Shown one piece after another: positions 51,468 to 59,480 of a stretch of DNA of 64,000 bases. A program made the position numbers and the translations under genes. The notes below the pieces were generated by a model. The model searched no databases. It was not told where the DNA came from and saw only the letters and a list, made by a program, of their open reading frames with translations. Source of the stretch: CAYZIB01 sp964478425 (GTDB lineage Bacteria > Bacillota_I > Bacilli_A > Acholeplasmatales > WRBM01); contig CAYZIB010000002.1 of assembly GCA_964478425.1 (NCBI GenBank), positions 1 through 64,000 of the forward strand, in the 5' to 3' direction. Positions within the stretch are counted from its first letter, which is position 1. Every line of letters begins with the position of its first letter.

Positions 51468-52403
51468 ATGTGGTTAATATTTACTTTGATTACGACTTTG
51501 CTTTGGGGATTTGCTGAAATTTTTTATAAAAAAGGAAGCCATGCTAATGAAAAATATTCACATTTAAAAGTATCTATTTTTGTAGGATTAACAATGGGAA
51601 TTCATGCATGTATTATTTTGCTTACTCAGAATTTAAATTTTAATTTATTAAATTTATTAATTTATATTCCAGTATCACTTTGTTATATTATATCTATGAC
51701 ATGTTCTTATTTTGGAGTTAGATTTTTAGAAGAATCAATTGCAGACCCTATTGAAAATACATCTGGGGCAATTGTTCCTATATTATGTGCTGTTTTTTTA
51801 CATCAAAGTATAAATACATTTTCTATTATAGCAATTATACTTATTATGATCGGAATATTTGGGGTTAGTTTATTAGAAAATAAAGGAACAACTAATAGAA
51901 AAAAAGTATTAGGTAAAAAGCTTGCTATATTTGCTTTTTCAATGCCATTTTGTTATGCTCTATTAGATGCATGTGGGACATTTTTAGATATATATTATTT
52001 AGATATTGATACAACTTTATTAGTAAATGTTACTGAATCTACGATAGAAAATGTCGCTAATACATGTTATGAACTTACATTTTTTATATTAGCAATTATC
52101 TTATTAGTATTTTTAAAAATTAAAAAAGTTAATTTATTTCAAATTGATGATGAAAATAAAGGATTTTTAGTACAAAAAGATAAAATGATTGCATCTATAT
52201 GTGAAACAATTGGACAATTTACTTATGTTTTTGCATTAAGTGGTAATGGAGCGATTGCATCTCCTATGATAGGAGCAGGATGCGTTGTTGTTTCATTATT
52301 ATTATCTAGAATTGTTTTAAAGGAAAAATTAACTAAAGGGCAATATTTCTTTGTTTTAGTGGTAATTACAGGTATAATTATCTTATCTATTATAGAAGGA
52401 TAA
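51468..52403 (+). CDS. EamA/DMT family transporter
   Basis: A 311-residue membrane protein with ten predicted helices in two EamA-like halves; the first begins MWLIFTLITTLLWGFAEIFYKKGS and ends with VPILCAVFLHQS, the second has GAIASPMIGAGCVVVSLLLSRIVLKEKL and a last helix ILSIIEG. A longer loop between the halves (about 195-240) includes a charged stretch. Drug/metabolite transporters export or import small metabolites; the substrate cannot be read. Single gene with GGAGG; bidirectional terminator after it. Confidence 0.85.
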   Translation: MWLIFTLITTLLWGFAEIFYKKGSHANEKYSHLKVSIFVGLTMGIHACIILLTQNLNFNLLNLLIYIPVSLCYIISMTCSYFGVRFLEESIADPIENTSGAIVPILCAVFLHQSINTFSIIAIILIMIGIFGVSLLENKGTTNRKKVLGKKLAIFAFSMPFCYALLDACGTFLDIYYLDIDTTLLVNVTESTIENVANTCYELTFFILAIILLVFLKIKKVNLFQIDDENKGFLVQKDKMIASICETIGQFTYVFALSGNGAIASPMIGAGCVVVSLLLSRIVLKEKLTKGQYFFVLVVITGIIILSIIEG

Positions 52404-52410
52404 AATAAAA

Positions 52411-52441
52411 AAAGTTTGATTTAATTACAAAGTCAAACTTT
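52411..52441. terminator. Bidirectional terminator between EamA gene and lysR
   Basis: A 9-bp stem (52411-52419 with 52433-52441), 13-nt loop, with A- and T-tracts outside. Overlaps the end of the lysR frame. Confidence 0.75.
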
Positions 52442-53329
52442 TATTTTTTATATAATTATATAAATCTTTTTCTAAATTATTTAAAGCAATATTTTTATCT
52501 TTTATAATTGCAATATACCAAAAGCTAGAATCATTATAATAATCTAATATATTTAAATTTGAATTTTTTGTTTTAGATTTTTCAATATTAAAAGCAAAAG
52601 TAAAAGAATTATTTATTTTAGAGATTAATTCTATTTGATTTTGCTTTCCATGAACTTTAATTAATTTTTGATCAGTAAAAACATTTGAATCTTTGAAAAA
52701 ATAATCATAAAATTCTAGTGAATCATCAATGATTAAAATCATGTTTTTTAAATCTTCTTTTGAAACATTTTTTTATTTTTGAATAATTCATTATTCATAA
52801 CAATTTTAATTTTAAATTTTTGATATAATGAAACATCTATATTATTTAATTGAAATAATTTTGAATAATATGCTTTTTCTTGTTCGTTAAATACTAAAAA
52901 TCCAATTTTACTTATTTCTTTTAAGATGTTATCTATTGTTTCTTTATTTGAACACTTAATTATATTTATATTGAAGTTATTAGTAATATTTAATTTATTA
53001 ATATAATCAGCAACTTCTATAGGAAATTCTATAATACTTGGATAAGATAAATTTATTTGGTGTTGATTTTTAATTGAAGAAGTATATTCTTTTTTTAAAT
53101 TTTCAAATTGTTCTAGTATTTTTGTTGCCTTATTAATAAAGTTTTTTCCTTCAGAAGTAGTAGAAATACCACGAGAGTTTCTTATAAATATTTGAAAACC
53201 TAATTCTTTTTCTAAATTTAAAATTGCTTTTGAAATATTTGGCTGTGATAAAAAAAGATTATTTGCAGCTTTTGAAATCGACTGATATTTATTAACTTCG
53301 ATGACATATTTTAGTGTTTGATAGTCCAT
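52425..53329 (-). pseudogene. LysR family transcriptional regulator, frameshifted
   Basis: Two frames on the minus strand together make one normal LysR protein of about 298 residues. Frame one (53329-52748, 193 residues) has the winged helix (TLKYVIEVNKYQSISKAANN, LSQPNISKAILNLEKELG) and half of the substrate-binding domain, ending in an out-of-frame tail after NNELFKNKK. Frame two, which continues to 52425, resumes as KNVSKEDLKNMILIIDDS. The break is at a run of seven A (T at 52768-52774 on the plus strand); an eighth A would restore the frame. This could be a sequencing or assembly error, a true mutation, phase variation or slippage. It is divergent from nfnAB, the usual place for a LysR regulator of the neighbouring gene. 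Confidence 0.85.
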
Positions 53330-53344
53330 AAAATCACCTAATTT

Positions 53345-53369
53345 AATTATAAAATAAAATTTTATAATT
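53345..53369. promoter_or_regulatory. Perfect 25-bp palindrome in the lysR-nfnA intergenic region
   Basis: AATTATAAAAT (53345-53355), three A, then ATTTTATAATT (53359-53369). It spans the lysR promoter spacer and -10 and contains the T-N11-A layout of LysR boxes, so it may be the autoregulatory operator. A/T-only composition lowers confidence. Confidence 0.45.
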
Positions 53370-53373
53370 TCAA
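53346..53373 (-). promoter_or_regulatory. Promoter of lysR
   Basis: On the minus strand TTGAAA (53368-53373), 16-bp spacer and TATAAT (53346-53351), ahead of AGGTGAT and the start codon at 53329. Confidence 0.6.
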
Positions 53374-53443
53374 GTAAGTTATTAATAAATATTAATGAAT
53401 AAAAAAAATGTCTTTTTTTAGTAATTTATTAAAATTTTTGATA

Positions 53444-53472
53444 TTTACACTAAATATATTTTGGAGTATAAT
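53444..53472 (+). promoter_or_regulatory. Promoter of nfnAB
   Basis: TTTACA (53444-53449), 17-bp spacer, TATAAT (53467-53472), 40 bp before ATG 53513. Confidence 0.75.
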
Positions 53473-53512
53473 ATATATTGATATTGAAATAAAAATAAAA
53501 AGGAGAAATAGC

Positions 53513-54355
53513 ATGAACAAAATTTTAAAAAAGGTTTGTCTTAATCCTACTGTTACATTAATGGAAGTTGAAGCACCATTTGTAGCAAAAAAAGCGGAGC
53601 CTGGACAATTCATTATTTTAAGAGTTGATGAAAATGGTGAAAGAATTCCTTTAACAATTGCTGATTATGATCGTGAAAAAGGAACAATCACAATTATTTT
53701 CCAAATTGTTGGTGGATCAACTATCCAATTAAATTATTTAGAAGAAGGAGATTATATCCATGATTTCGTTGGTCCTTTAGGTGTTCCAACACATACTGAA
53801 GGATTAAAGAAAGTTTGTGTAGTTGGTGGGGGAGTTGGTTGTGCAATTGCATATCCTGTTGCTAAAAAATTACACGAACAAGGATGCGAAGTGCATTCAA
53901 TTATTGGATTTAGAAATAAAGATTTAGTTATATTGGAAGATGAATTTAGAAATGTTAGTGATAAATTGTTTGTAATGACAGATGATGGATCACATGGAAC
54001 AAAAGGTGTAGTTACTGCTCCTTTAAAAGAATTAATTGAAAATGGTGAAAACTATGATGAAGTTATCACTATTGGACCACTTATTATGATGAAATTTGTA
54101 GTTGCAACAACAAAACCATTTAATGTTAAAACTGTTGTTTCTATGAATCCTATAATGATTGATGGTACAGGTATGTGCGGAGGATGTCGTTTAACTGTTG
54201 GTGGAAAAACAAAATTTGCATGTGTTGATGGACCAGATTTCGATGGATTTGAAGTAGATTTTGATGAAGCAATGAGTCGTGGAAGAAGTTATAGTGATTT
54301 TGAAGCTCATGCTAGAGAATCAGCTTGTAACTTATTCAAAAAGGAGGTTAAATAA
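53513..54355 (+). CDS. nfnA: NfnA-type FAD/[2Fe-2S] subunit of ferredoxin-NADP+ oxidoreductase
   Basis: A 280-residue PyrK/dihydroorotate-dehydrogenase electron-transfer-like flavoprotein. FAD region ILRVDENGERIPLTIADYD, NAD(P)-binding VCVVGGGVGCAIAYPVAK (about 99-116), and a C-terminal [2Fe-2S] cluster site DGTGMCGGCRLTVGG with FACVDGPDF. With the next gene it forms the two-subunit NfnAB (also SudBA-like) enzyme that interconverts NADH, reduced ferredoxin and NADPH, an electron-bifurcating complex of anaerobes. The frame is open back to 53408, but the promoter lies inside that stretch and AAGGAG fits ATG 53513. nfnB follows after 2 bp. Confidence 0.87.
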   Translation: MNKILKKVCLNPTVTLMEVEAPFVAKKAEPGQFIILRVDENGERIPLTIADYDREKGTITIIFQIVGGSTIQLNYLEEGDYIHDFVGPLGVPTHTEGLKKVCVVGGGVGCAIAYPVAKKLHEQGCEVHSIIGFRNKDLVILEDEFRNVSDKLFVMTDDGSHGTKGVVTAPLKELIENGENYDEVITIGPLIMMKFVVATTKPFNVKTVVSMNPIMIDGTGMCGGCRLTVGGKTKFACVDGPDFDGFEVDFDEAMSRGRSYSDFEAHARESACNLFKKEVK

Positions 54356-54357
54356 TT

Positions 54358-55755
54358 ATGCCTAATATGTCATTAAAGAAAAATCCAATGCCATCTCAAG
54401 ACCCACAAGTTCGTAATAAAAACTTTTTAGAAGTTGCTACTGGGTATACTGAAGAAATGGCAATTGATGAAGCAAAAAGATGTTTAGTATGTAAAAATCC
54501 TAGATGTATGGGAGGATGTCCTGTACATATTCATATTCCTGAATTTGTTAGTTTAGTAGCTGAAGGAAAATTTGAAGATGCTTATAAAGTAATTACAAAA
54601 TCTTCTAGTTTACCTGCAGTTTGTGGTAGAGTATGTCCTCAAGAATCACAATGTGAAGGATTATGTGTTCGTGGAGTTAAAGGTGAACCTGTAGGAATCG
54701 GAAGACTTGAAAGATTTGTTGCTGACTGGCATAACGAACATCAAACTGAATTACCTGAAAAACCTGCATCAAATGGTCATAAAGTGGCTGTTGTAGGAAG
54801 TGGACCTGCTGGTTTAACTTGTGCAGGAGATTTAGCTAAATTAGGATATGAAGTAACTATATTTGAAGCATTACATTTAGCTGGTGGTGTTTTAGTTTAT
54901 GGTATACCTGAATTCCGTTTACCAAAATCAATAGTTCAAAAAGAAATTGATGGATTAATTGCTTTAGGTGTTAAAGTTGAAACTAATATGGTAATTGGTC
55001 GTAGTATTACTATTCAAGAATTAATGGAAGAATATGGATTTGAAGCTGTATTTATTGGAAGTGGAGCAGGTCTTCCTAAATTCATGAATATTCCTGGTGA
55101 AAACTTAAAAGGCGTATATTCAGCAAACGAATTTTTAACTCGTGTTAACTTAATGAAAGCATATAAAGCTGATTCAACAACTCCAATTAAACAAAATAAA
55201 AATGTTGCTGTTGTTGGTGGTGGAAATGTTGCTATGGATGCTGCAAGATGTGCTCTTCGTTTAGGAGCAGAAAATGTTTATGTAGTATATCGTCGTGGTA
55301 TGGAAGAATTACCAGCAAGAAAAGAAGAAGTTGAACATGCATTAGAAGAAGGTATTATCTTCAAAACATTAACAAACCCAACTGAAATTATTGGTGATGA
55401 AACTGGAACTGTTAGTGGAATGAAATGTGTTGAAATGGAATTAGGTGAACCTGATGCTTCAGGAAGACGTCGTCCTGTTGTTAAACCAAACAGTGAATTA
55501 TTATTAGATGTTGACTGTGTTATTATGAGTTTAGGAACAAGTCCAAATCCACTTATCAAAGCTACAACATCAGGATTATCAACTGAATCATGGGGTGGAA
55601 TAATAGTTAATGAAGAAGGATTAACATCAGTAGAAGGTGTATATGCTGGTGGAGATGCCGTAACTGGTGCTGCAACTGTTATTTTAGCTATGGGTGCAGG
55701 TAAAACTGCTGCTGCTGGAATTGATGAATATATTAAAAATAAAAAAAATAATTAA
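54358..55755 (+). CDS. nfnB: NfnB / NADPH-dependent glutamate synthase small-subunit-like protein
   Basis: A 465-residue GltD/NfnB-type flavoprotein. N-terminal [4Fe-4S] cysteine sets CLVCKNPRCMGGCPVHIHIP and CGRVCPQESQCEGLC; FAD-binding VAVVGSGPAGLTCAGDLAKL (about 142-160); NADP-binding NVAVVGGGNVAMDAARCALR (about 281-300); C-terminal GGDAVTGAATVILAMGAGK. Because no large GltB subunit is present and the partner is an NfnA-type protein, the NfnAB assignment is preferred over glutamate synthase. Codon use here and in nfnA and the Fe-ADH is richer in CGT and GGT than in most neighbours, which suggests high expression. AAGGAGG is the ribosome-binding site. Confidence 0.88.
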   Translation: MPNMSLKKNPMPSQDPQVRNKNFLEVATGYTEEMAIDEAKRCLVCKNPRCMGGCPVHIHIPEFVSLVAEGKFEDAYKVITKSSSLPAVCGRVCPQESQCEGLCVRGVKGEPVGIGRLERFVADWHNEHQTELPEKPASNGHKVAVVGSGPAGLTCAGDLAKLGYEVTIFEALHLAGGVLVYGIPEFRLPKSIVQKEIDGLIALGVKVETNMVIGRSITIQELMEEYGFEAVFIGSGAGLPKFMNIPGENLKGVYSANEFLTRVNLMKAYKADSTTPIKQNKNVAVVGGGNVAMDAARCALRLGAENVYVVYRRGMEELPARKEEVEHALEEGIIFKTLTNPTEIIGDETGTVSGMKCVEMELGEPDASGRRRPVVKPNSELLLDVDCVIMSLGTSPNPLIKATTSGLSTESWGGIIVNEEGLTSVEGVYAGGDAVTGAATVILAMGAGKTAAAGIDEYIKNKKNN

Positions 55756-55764
55756 TTTATAAAG

Positions 55765-55781
55765 AAGTCCTTAAAGGACTT
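55765..55781 (+). terminator. Terminator after nfnAB
   Basis: A 6-bp stem (55765-55770 with 55776-55781), extendable by two A-T pairs across a short loop, and T-run to 55787. Confidence 0.75.
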
Positions 55782-55805
55782 TTTTTTAAAAAGAAAGGAC
55801 AAATT

Positions 55806-56573
55806 ATGAATAGATTAAAAGATAAAGTTGTTGTAATTACTGGTGGTAATTCAGGTGTTGGAAAAGAAACAGCATTATTATTTGCTAAAGAAGGCGCAAA
55901 ACTTGTTATTAGTGCAAGAAGATATGATGTTTTAAAAGAAGTTGAGGAAGAAATTAAAAAAATTGGAGCAGATGTATTAAGTGTTAAAACAGATATTGGT
56001 AATCCTTTAGATTGTAACAATTTAATAGCTGAAACAATAAAAAAATATGGAAGAATTGATTGCTTAATTAATAATGCTGGAGTATTAGATGAGGGATTAA
56101 AAGCAATTGATAAATTTAATAATGATGATTTAGATAAAGTACTTCAAATTAATGAAAAAGGCACAATGTATTTAATTAAAGAATCATTAAAATACATGTT
56201 GGAAGCTAAAAATGGTTCAATTGTTAATGTTGCAAGCGTTGCTGGATATAATGGTGGTGGAGGAGCAAGTTATGTTGCAAGTAAAGCAGCTATAATAGGA
56301 ATTACAAAACATACAGCAATGCGTACTGCTTCATTAAATATTCGTTGTAATGTTTTATGTCCAGGAAATATTTTAACACCAATGACAGCAGGAATGGATT
56401 ATACAAATATGGATATGGATATGTTTGGTGCTATGCAAAAGCATTCTGATTTAAGAAATTGTCCATCTTGTACTGCTTTAGATGTTGCTAATGTTATTTT
56501 ATTTTTAGCATCAGATGAATCAAAACCTATTACTGGTCAAGTAATAGTATGTGATTATGGGGCTAATTTATAA
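55806..56573 (+). CDS. Short-chain dehydrogenase/reductase
   Basis: A 255-residue classical SDR. Cofactor motif TGGNSGVGKE (about 12-21), NNAG (about 89-92), catalytic Ser144 in NVASVAGY, and YxxxK as Y156 and K160 (SYVASKAAI). SARR after the second strand suggests NADP(H) preference. The C-terminal DYGAN is typical. Substrate unknown; the family covers many alcohols and ketones. It starts soon after the nfnAB terminator with AAAGGAC as ribosome-binding site, and nnr follows after 21 bp. Confidence 0.9.
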   Translation: MNRLKDKVVVITGGNSGVGKETALLFAKEGAKLVISARRYDVLKEVEEEIKKIGADVLSVKTDIGNPLDCNNLIAETIKKYGRIDCLINNAGVLDEGLKAIDKFNNDDLDKVLQINEKGTMYLIKESLKYMLEAKNGSIVNVASVAGYNGGGGASYVASKAAIIGITKHTAMRTASLNIRCNVLCPGNILTPMTAGMDYTNMDMDMFGAMQKHSDLRNCPSCTALDVANVILFLASDESKPITGQVIVCDYGANL

Positions 56574-56594
56574 TTTATAATAGGTGGTGAAATT

Positions 56595-58079
56595 TTGGAA
56601 GAAATTTTAACTACAATTGATATGAAAAACTCTGATTTAAATGCTATAAAAAATGGAATAGATAGCAAAAAATTAATGTATGAAGCTGCTTATAATGTTT
56701 ATTTATCTTGCAATTGGTATGGAAAAATTGGAGTTTTTTGTGGAACTGGGAATAATGCAGGGGATGGATTTGCATTAGCTTGCATATTAAAAGAAAATAA
56801 TTTTGATGTTGAAATAATTTTAATTAAAGAAAAATTCAGTACTGATGGTTTATATTATTTTAATATATGTAAAAAAATGAATATTCCTTATAGTTTATTT
56901 TCTTTTAATTTGAAAAAATATGACATTATAGTTGATGCATTATTAGGAACTGGGATAAAAGGAAATTTAAAAAAAGAATATATGGATTGTATAAATTATA
57001 TTAATGAAAATTCCAAATATGTTATTTCAATTGATGTAAATTCAGGTATAAACTCAGATAATGGTTTATATGATTATGCAGTTAAAAGTGATTTAACAGT
57101 ATCTATTGGATATTATAAAGCAGGTATGTTTTTAAATATGGCAAAAGATATTAGAAAAGAAATTATTAATAAAAAAATTAGTATTAATAGGATATGTGAA
57201 CCATTTTATTTAATTGAAAAAAAAGATGTATCAAATTTTTTTAAACCAAGATTGAATTATTCAAATAAAGGAGATTATGGATATGTCGCAATTATGGGTG
57301 GATCAAGTAATTATCCAGGTGCTCCTAGACTAGCATTATTAGGTCAAACGGCTTTATATTCTGGATGTGGTGTATCAAGATTAATTGTTCCTGATGAAAT
57401 ATATGAATTAATGTTTAAAAATGTTTTAGAAACTACAATTTATAAAATGACATCATTAAATGGAAAAATGATTTTTGATCAAGAAAAATTAGATGATTCA
57501 TTAAAAAATATTAAAGTATTAGCATTTGGTGTAGGACTTGATAAAAGTATTGAGTATGAAAAAATATTATCTTATATTTTAAAAAAATATGAAATAATTT
57601 TAGTTATTGATGCTGATGGGATAAATACATTAGCAAACATGGATTTAGAAATTTTAAATAATACTAAATGCAAAATTGTTTTAACTCCTCATTTAAAAGA
57701 ATTTTCAAGATTAATAAAAAAAGATGTTAATTATATAAAAGAAAATTTGATTGAATTACAAAGAAATTTTACAAATAAATATAATGTTACTTTATTATTA
57801 AAAGGCCCAACTACAACAATATCTTATAAAAATAAAATATATTTTGTTGATGCAGGAACACCTGGCATGGCAAAAGCTGGTTCTGGAGATGTTTTAACAG
57901 GAATCCTTACTGGACTACTTGGATATAATAAAAAAGATATACCTTATGTAACAGCAATCGCTGCATATATTAACGGATTAAGTGGTGAATATGCAAAAAA
58001 AGAATTTGGAGAAGTAAGCATGGTTGCAAGCGATACAGCTAAAATGCTTAAGTATGTTATTAAAGATTTGATCAAGTGA
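56595..58079 (+). CDS. nnr: Bifunctional NAD(P)H-hydrate epimerase/dehydratase
   Basis: A 494-residue metabolite-repair enzyme that restores hydrated NAD(P)H. The N-terminal epimerase (YjeF_N) has FCGTGNNAGDGFALA (about 48-62) and DALLGTGIKGNL; the C-terminal dehydratase (from about 215) has IMGGSSNYPGAPRLA, a kinase-like LTPHLKEFSRL and the ATP/ADP motif AGTPGMAKAGSGDVLTGIL. The start is TTG with GGTGGTGA upstream; ATG at codon 10 would also keep most of the domain. The epimerase half is slightly short at the N-terminus relative to the family. Same-strand neighbour of the SDR and Fe-ADH genes, in line with heavy NAD(P)H traffic. Confidence 0.9.
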   Translation: MEEILTTIDMKNSDLNAIKNGIDSKKLMYEAAYNVYLSCNWYGKIGVFCGTGNNAGDGFALACILKENNFDVEIILIKEKFSTDGLYYFNICKKMNIPYSLFSFNLKKYDIIVDALLGTGIKGNLKKEYMDCINYINENSKYVISIDVNSGINSDNGLYDYAVKSDLTVSIGYYKAGMFLNMAKDIRKEIINKKISINRICEPFYLIEKKDVSNFFKPRLNYSNKGDYGYVAIMGGSSNYPGAPRLALLGQTALYSGCGVSRLIVPDEIYELMFKNVLETTIYKMTSLNGKMIFDQEKLDDSLKNIKVLAFGVGLDKSIEYEKILSYILKKYEIILVIDADGINTLANMDLEILNNTKCKIVLTPHLKEFSRLIKKDVNYIKENLIELQRNFTNKYNVTLLLKGPTTTISYKNKIYFVDAGTPGMAKAGSGDVLTGILTGLLGYNKKDIPYVTAIAAYINGLSGEYAKKEFGEVSMVASDTAKMLKYVIKDLIK

Positions 58080-58103
58080 TATTTTTACTGATATAAAAAA
58101 AAG

Positions 58104-58117
58104 TTATACCGGTATAA
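58104..58117. promoter_or_regulatory. Perfect 14-bp palindrome upstream of the Fe-ADH gene
   Basis: TTATACCGGTATAA with a GC-rich centre, unusual in this DNA. It lies about 35 bp upstream of a TATAAT (58152-58157), near -45, so it could be an operator for a redox- or substrate-responsive regulator. It is not the Rex consensus. The nnr stop is at 58079. Confidence 0.5.
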
Positions 58118-58188
58118 ACATTTTATTGTTCTTTTTGTTTTAAAAAATTATTATAATATATTTGATAAGTAAACGAGGAGGAGATTAA

Positions 58189-59403
58189 ATGAGATTTACT
58201 TTACCACGTGATTTATATCATGGAAAAGGAGCTTTAGAAGCTTTAAAAACTTTTACAGGAAAACGTGCTATCATCTGTACAGGTGGAGGAAGCATGAAAA
58301 GATTTGGATTTATTGATAAAGTCCAAAAATATTTAGAAGAAGCAGGTATGGAAGTTGCTTTAATAGAAGGAATTGAACCAGATCCAAGTGTTGAAACTGT
58401 TATGAACGGGGCACAAAAAATGTTAGAATTTAAACCTGATTGGATTGTTGCTATTGGTGGAGGATCACCTATTGATGCAGCAAAAGCAATGTGGATTAAA
58501 TATGAATATCCTGAAACAACATTTGAAGATATGTGCAAAGTATTTGGACTTCCAAAATTAAGAACAAAAGCAAAATTCTGTGCTATCCCATCTACTAGTG
58601 GAACTGCAACAGAAGTTACTGCATTTTCAATTATAACTGACTATGCTAAAGGTGTTAAATATCCTATAGCTGACTTTGAAATTACACCAGATGTTGCCAT
58701 TGTTGATCCAGATTTAGCTGAAACAATGCCTAAAAAATTAGTTGCACATACAGGTATGGATGCAATGACACATTCAATTGAAGCTTATGTTTCTACATGC
58801 AATTGTGATTATACTGATCCATTAGCATTACATTCTATTAAAATGATTCAAAATGATTTAATTGATTCATATAATGGTGATATGGCTGCAAGAGATCGTA
58901 TGCATAATGCTCAATGTTTAGCTGGTATGGCATTTTCAAATGCGTTATTAGGTATTGTTCATTCAATGGCTCATAAAACTGGTGCTGCATTTGAAAAATA
59001 TGGAGCACATATTATTCATGGTGCAGCAAATGCTATGTATTTACCAAAAGTAATTGCATTTAATGCTAAAAATGAAGCTGCTAAATTACGCTATGCTGAA
59101 ATTGCAGATCATATGAAATTAGGTGGAAATACACCTGATGAAAAAGTTGAATTATTAATTAAACATTTAAGAGGTATGAATGATGCATTAAATATTCCTC
59201 AATGTATTAAACATTATGGTGCAGATAGCTATCCATGTGAACAAGGATTTGTACCTGAAAATGTATTCTTAGAAAAATTAAGTGAAATAGCAACTCTTGC
59301 AATTGGTGATGCATGTACTGGTTCTAACCCACGTATCCCAACACAAGAAGAAATGGAAAAATTATTAAAATGTTGTTATTATGATTTAGAAGTAGATTTC
59401 TAA
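58189..59403 (+). CDS. Iron-containing alcohol dehydrogenase
   Basis: A 404-residue group III (Fe-dependent) alcohol dehydrogenase. NAD-binding GGGSPIDAAKAM (about 93-104), IPSTSGTATEVT (about 133-144), and the metal-site region with TGMDAMTHSIEAY, then HSMAHKTGAAF and GAHIIHGAANAM carrying the Asp and His ligands. Closest to the butanol/1,3-propanediol dehydrogenase type. It probably reduces aldehydes to alcohols to reoxidise NAD(P)H in fermentation. Strong GAGGAGGAG ribosome-binding site, CGT/GGT-rich codon use like nfnAB, own promoter region with a palindrome, and a terminator afterwards: a monocistronic, probably highly expressed gene. Confidence 0.93.
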   Translation: MRFTLPRDLYHGKGALEALKTFTGKRAIICTGGGSMKRFGFIDKVQKYLEEAGMEVALIEGIEPDPSVETVMNGAQKMLEFKPDWIVAIGGGSPIDAAKAMWIKYEYPETTFEDMCKVFGLPKLRTKAKFCAIPSTSGTATEVTAFSIITDYAKGVKYPIADFEITPDVAIVDPDLAETMPKKLVAHTGMDAMTHSIEAYVSTCNCDYTDPLALHSIKMIQNDLIDSYNGDMAARDRMHNAQCLAGMAFSNALLGIVHSMAHKTGAAFEKYGAHIIHGAANAMYLPKVIAFNAKNEAAKLRYAEIADHMKLGGNTPDEKVELLIKHLRGMNDALNIPQCIKHYGADSYPCEQGFVPENVFLEKLSEIATLAIGDACTGSNPRIPTQEEMEKLLKCCYYDLEVDF

Positions 59404-59413
59404 AAAAATATTT

Positions 59414-59436
59414 AAGCATAACGAACAGTTATGCTT
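59414..59436 (+). terminator. Terminator after Fe-ADH
   Basis: A perfect 9-bp stem (59414-59422 with 59428-59436), 5-nt loop, followed by T-run to 59443. Confidence 0.87.
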
Positions 59437-59453
59437 TTTTTTTATTAAAAAAA

Positions 59454-59462
59454 TGGTAAAAT
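59454..59462 (+). promoter_or_regulatory. Extended -10 promoter for malQ
   Basis: TGGTAAAAT (59454-59462), 18 bp before ATG 59481, placed right after the Fe-ADH terminator. Confidence 0.5.
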
Positions 59463-59480
59463 AATAAATGGAGTGATTAG

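Noticed and set aside
52425..52742. A separate 105-residue gene on the minus strand
   Set aside because: Its sequence is the missing C-terminal half of the LysR protein in the next frame, has no ribosome-binding site, and its frame continues upstream to the A-run; treated as one frameshifted gene.
53408..53512. A 35-residue N-terminal extension of NfnA
   Set aside because: The -35/-10 promoter (53444-53472) lies inside it, it has no ribosome-binding site, and AAGGAG fits ATG 53513.
54358..55755. Glutamate synthase small subunit (gltD)
   Set aside because: No large GltB subunit is present and the upstream gene is an NfnA-type FAD/[2Fe-2S] subunit, so the NfnAB complex is the better reading.
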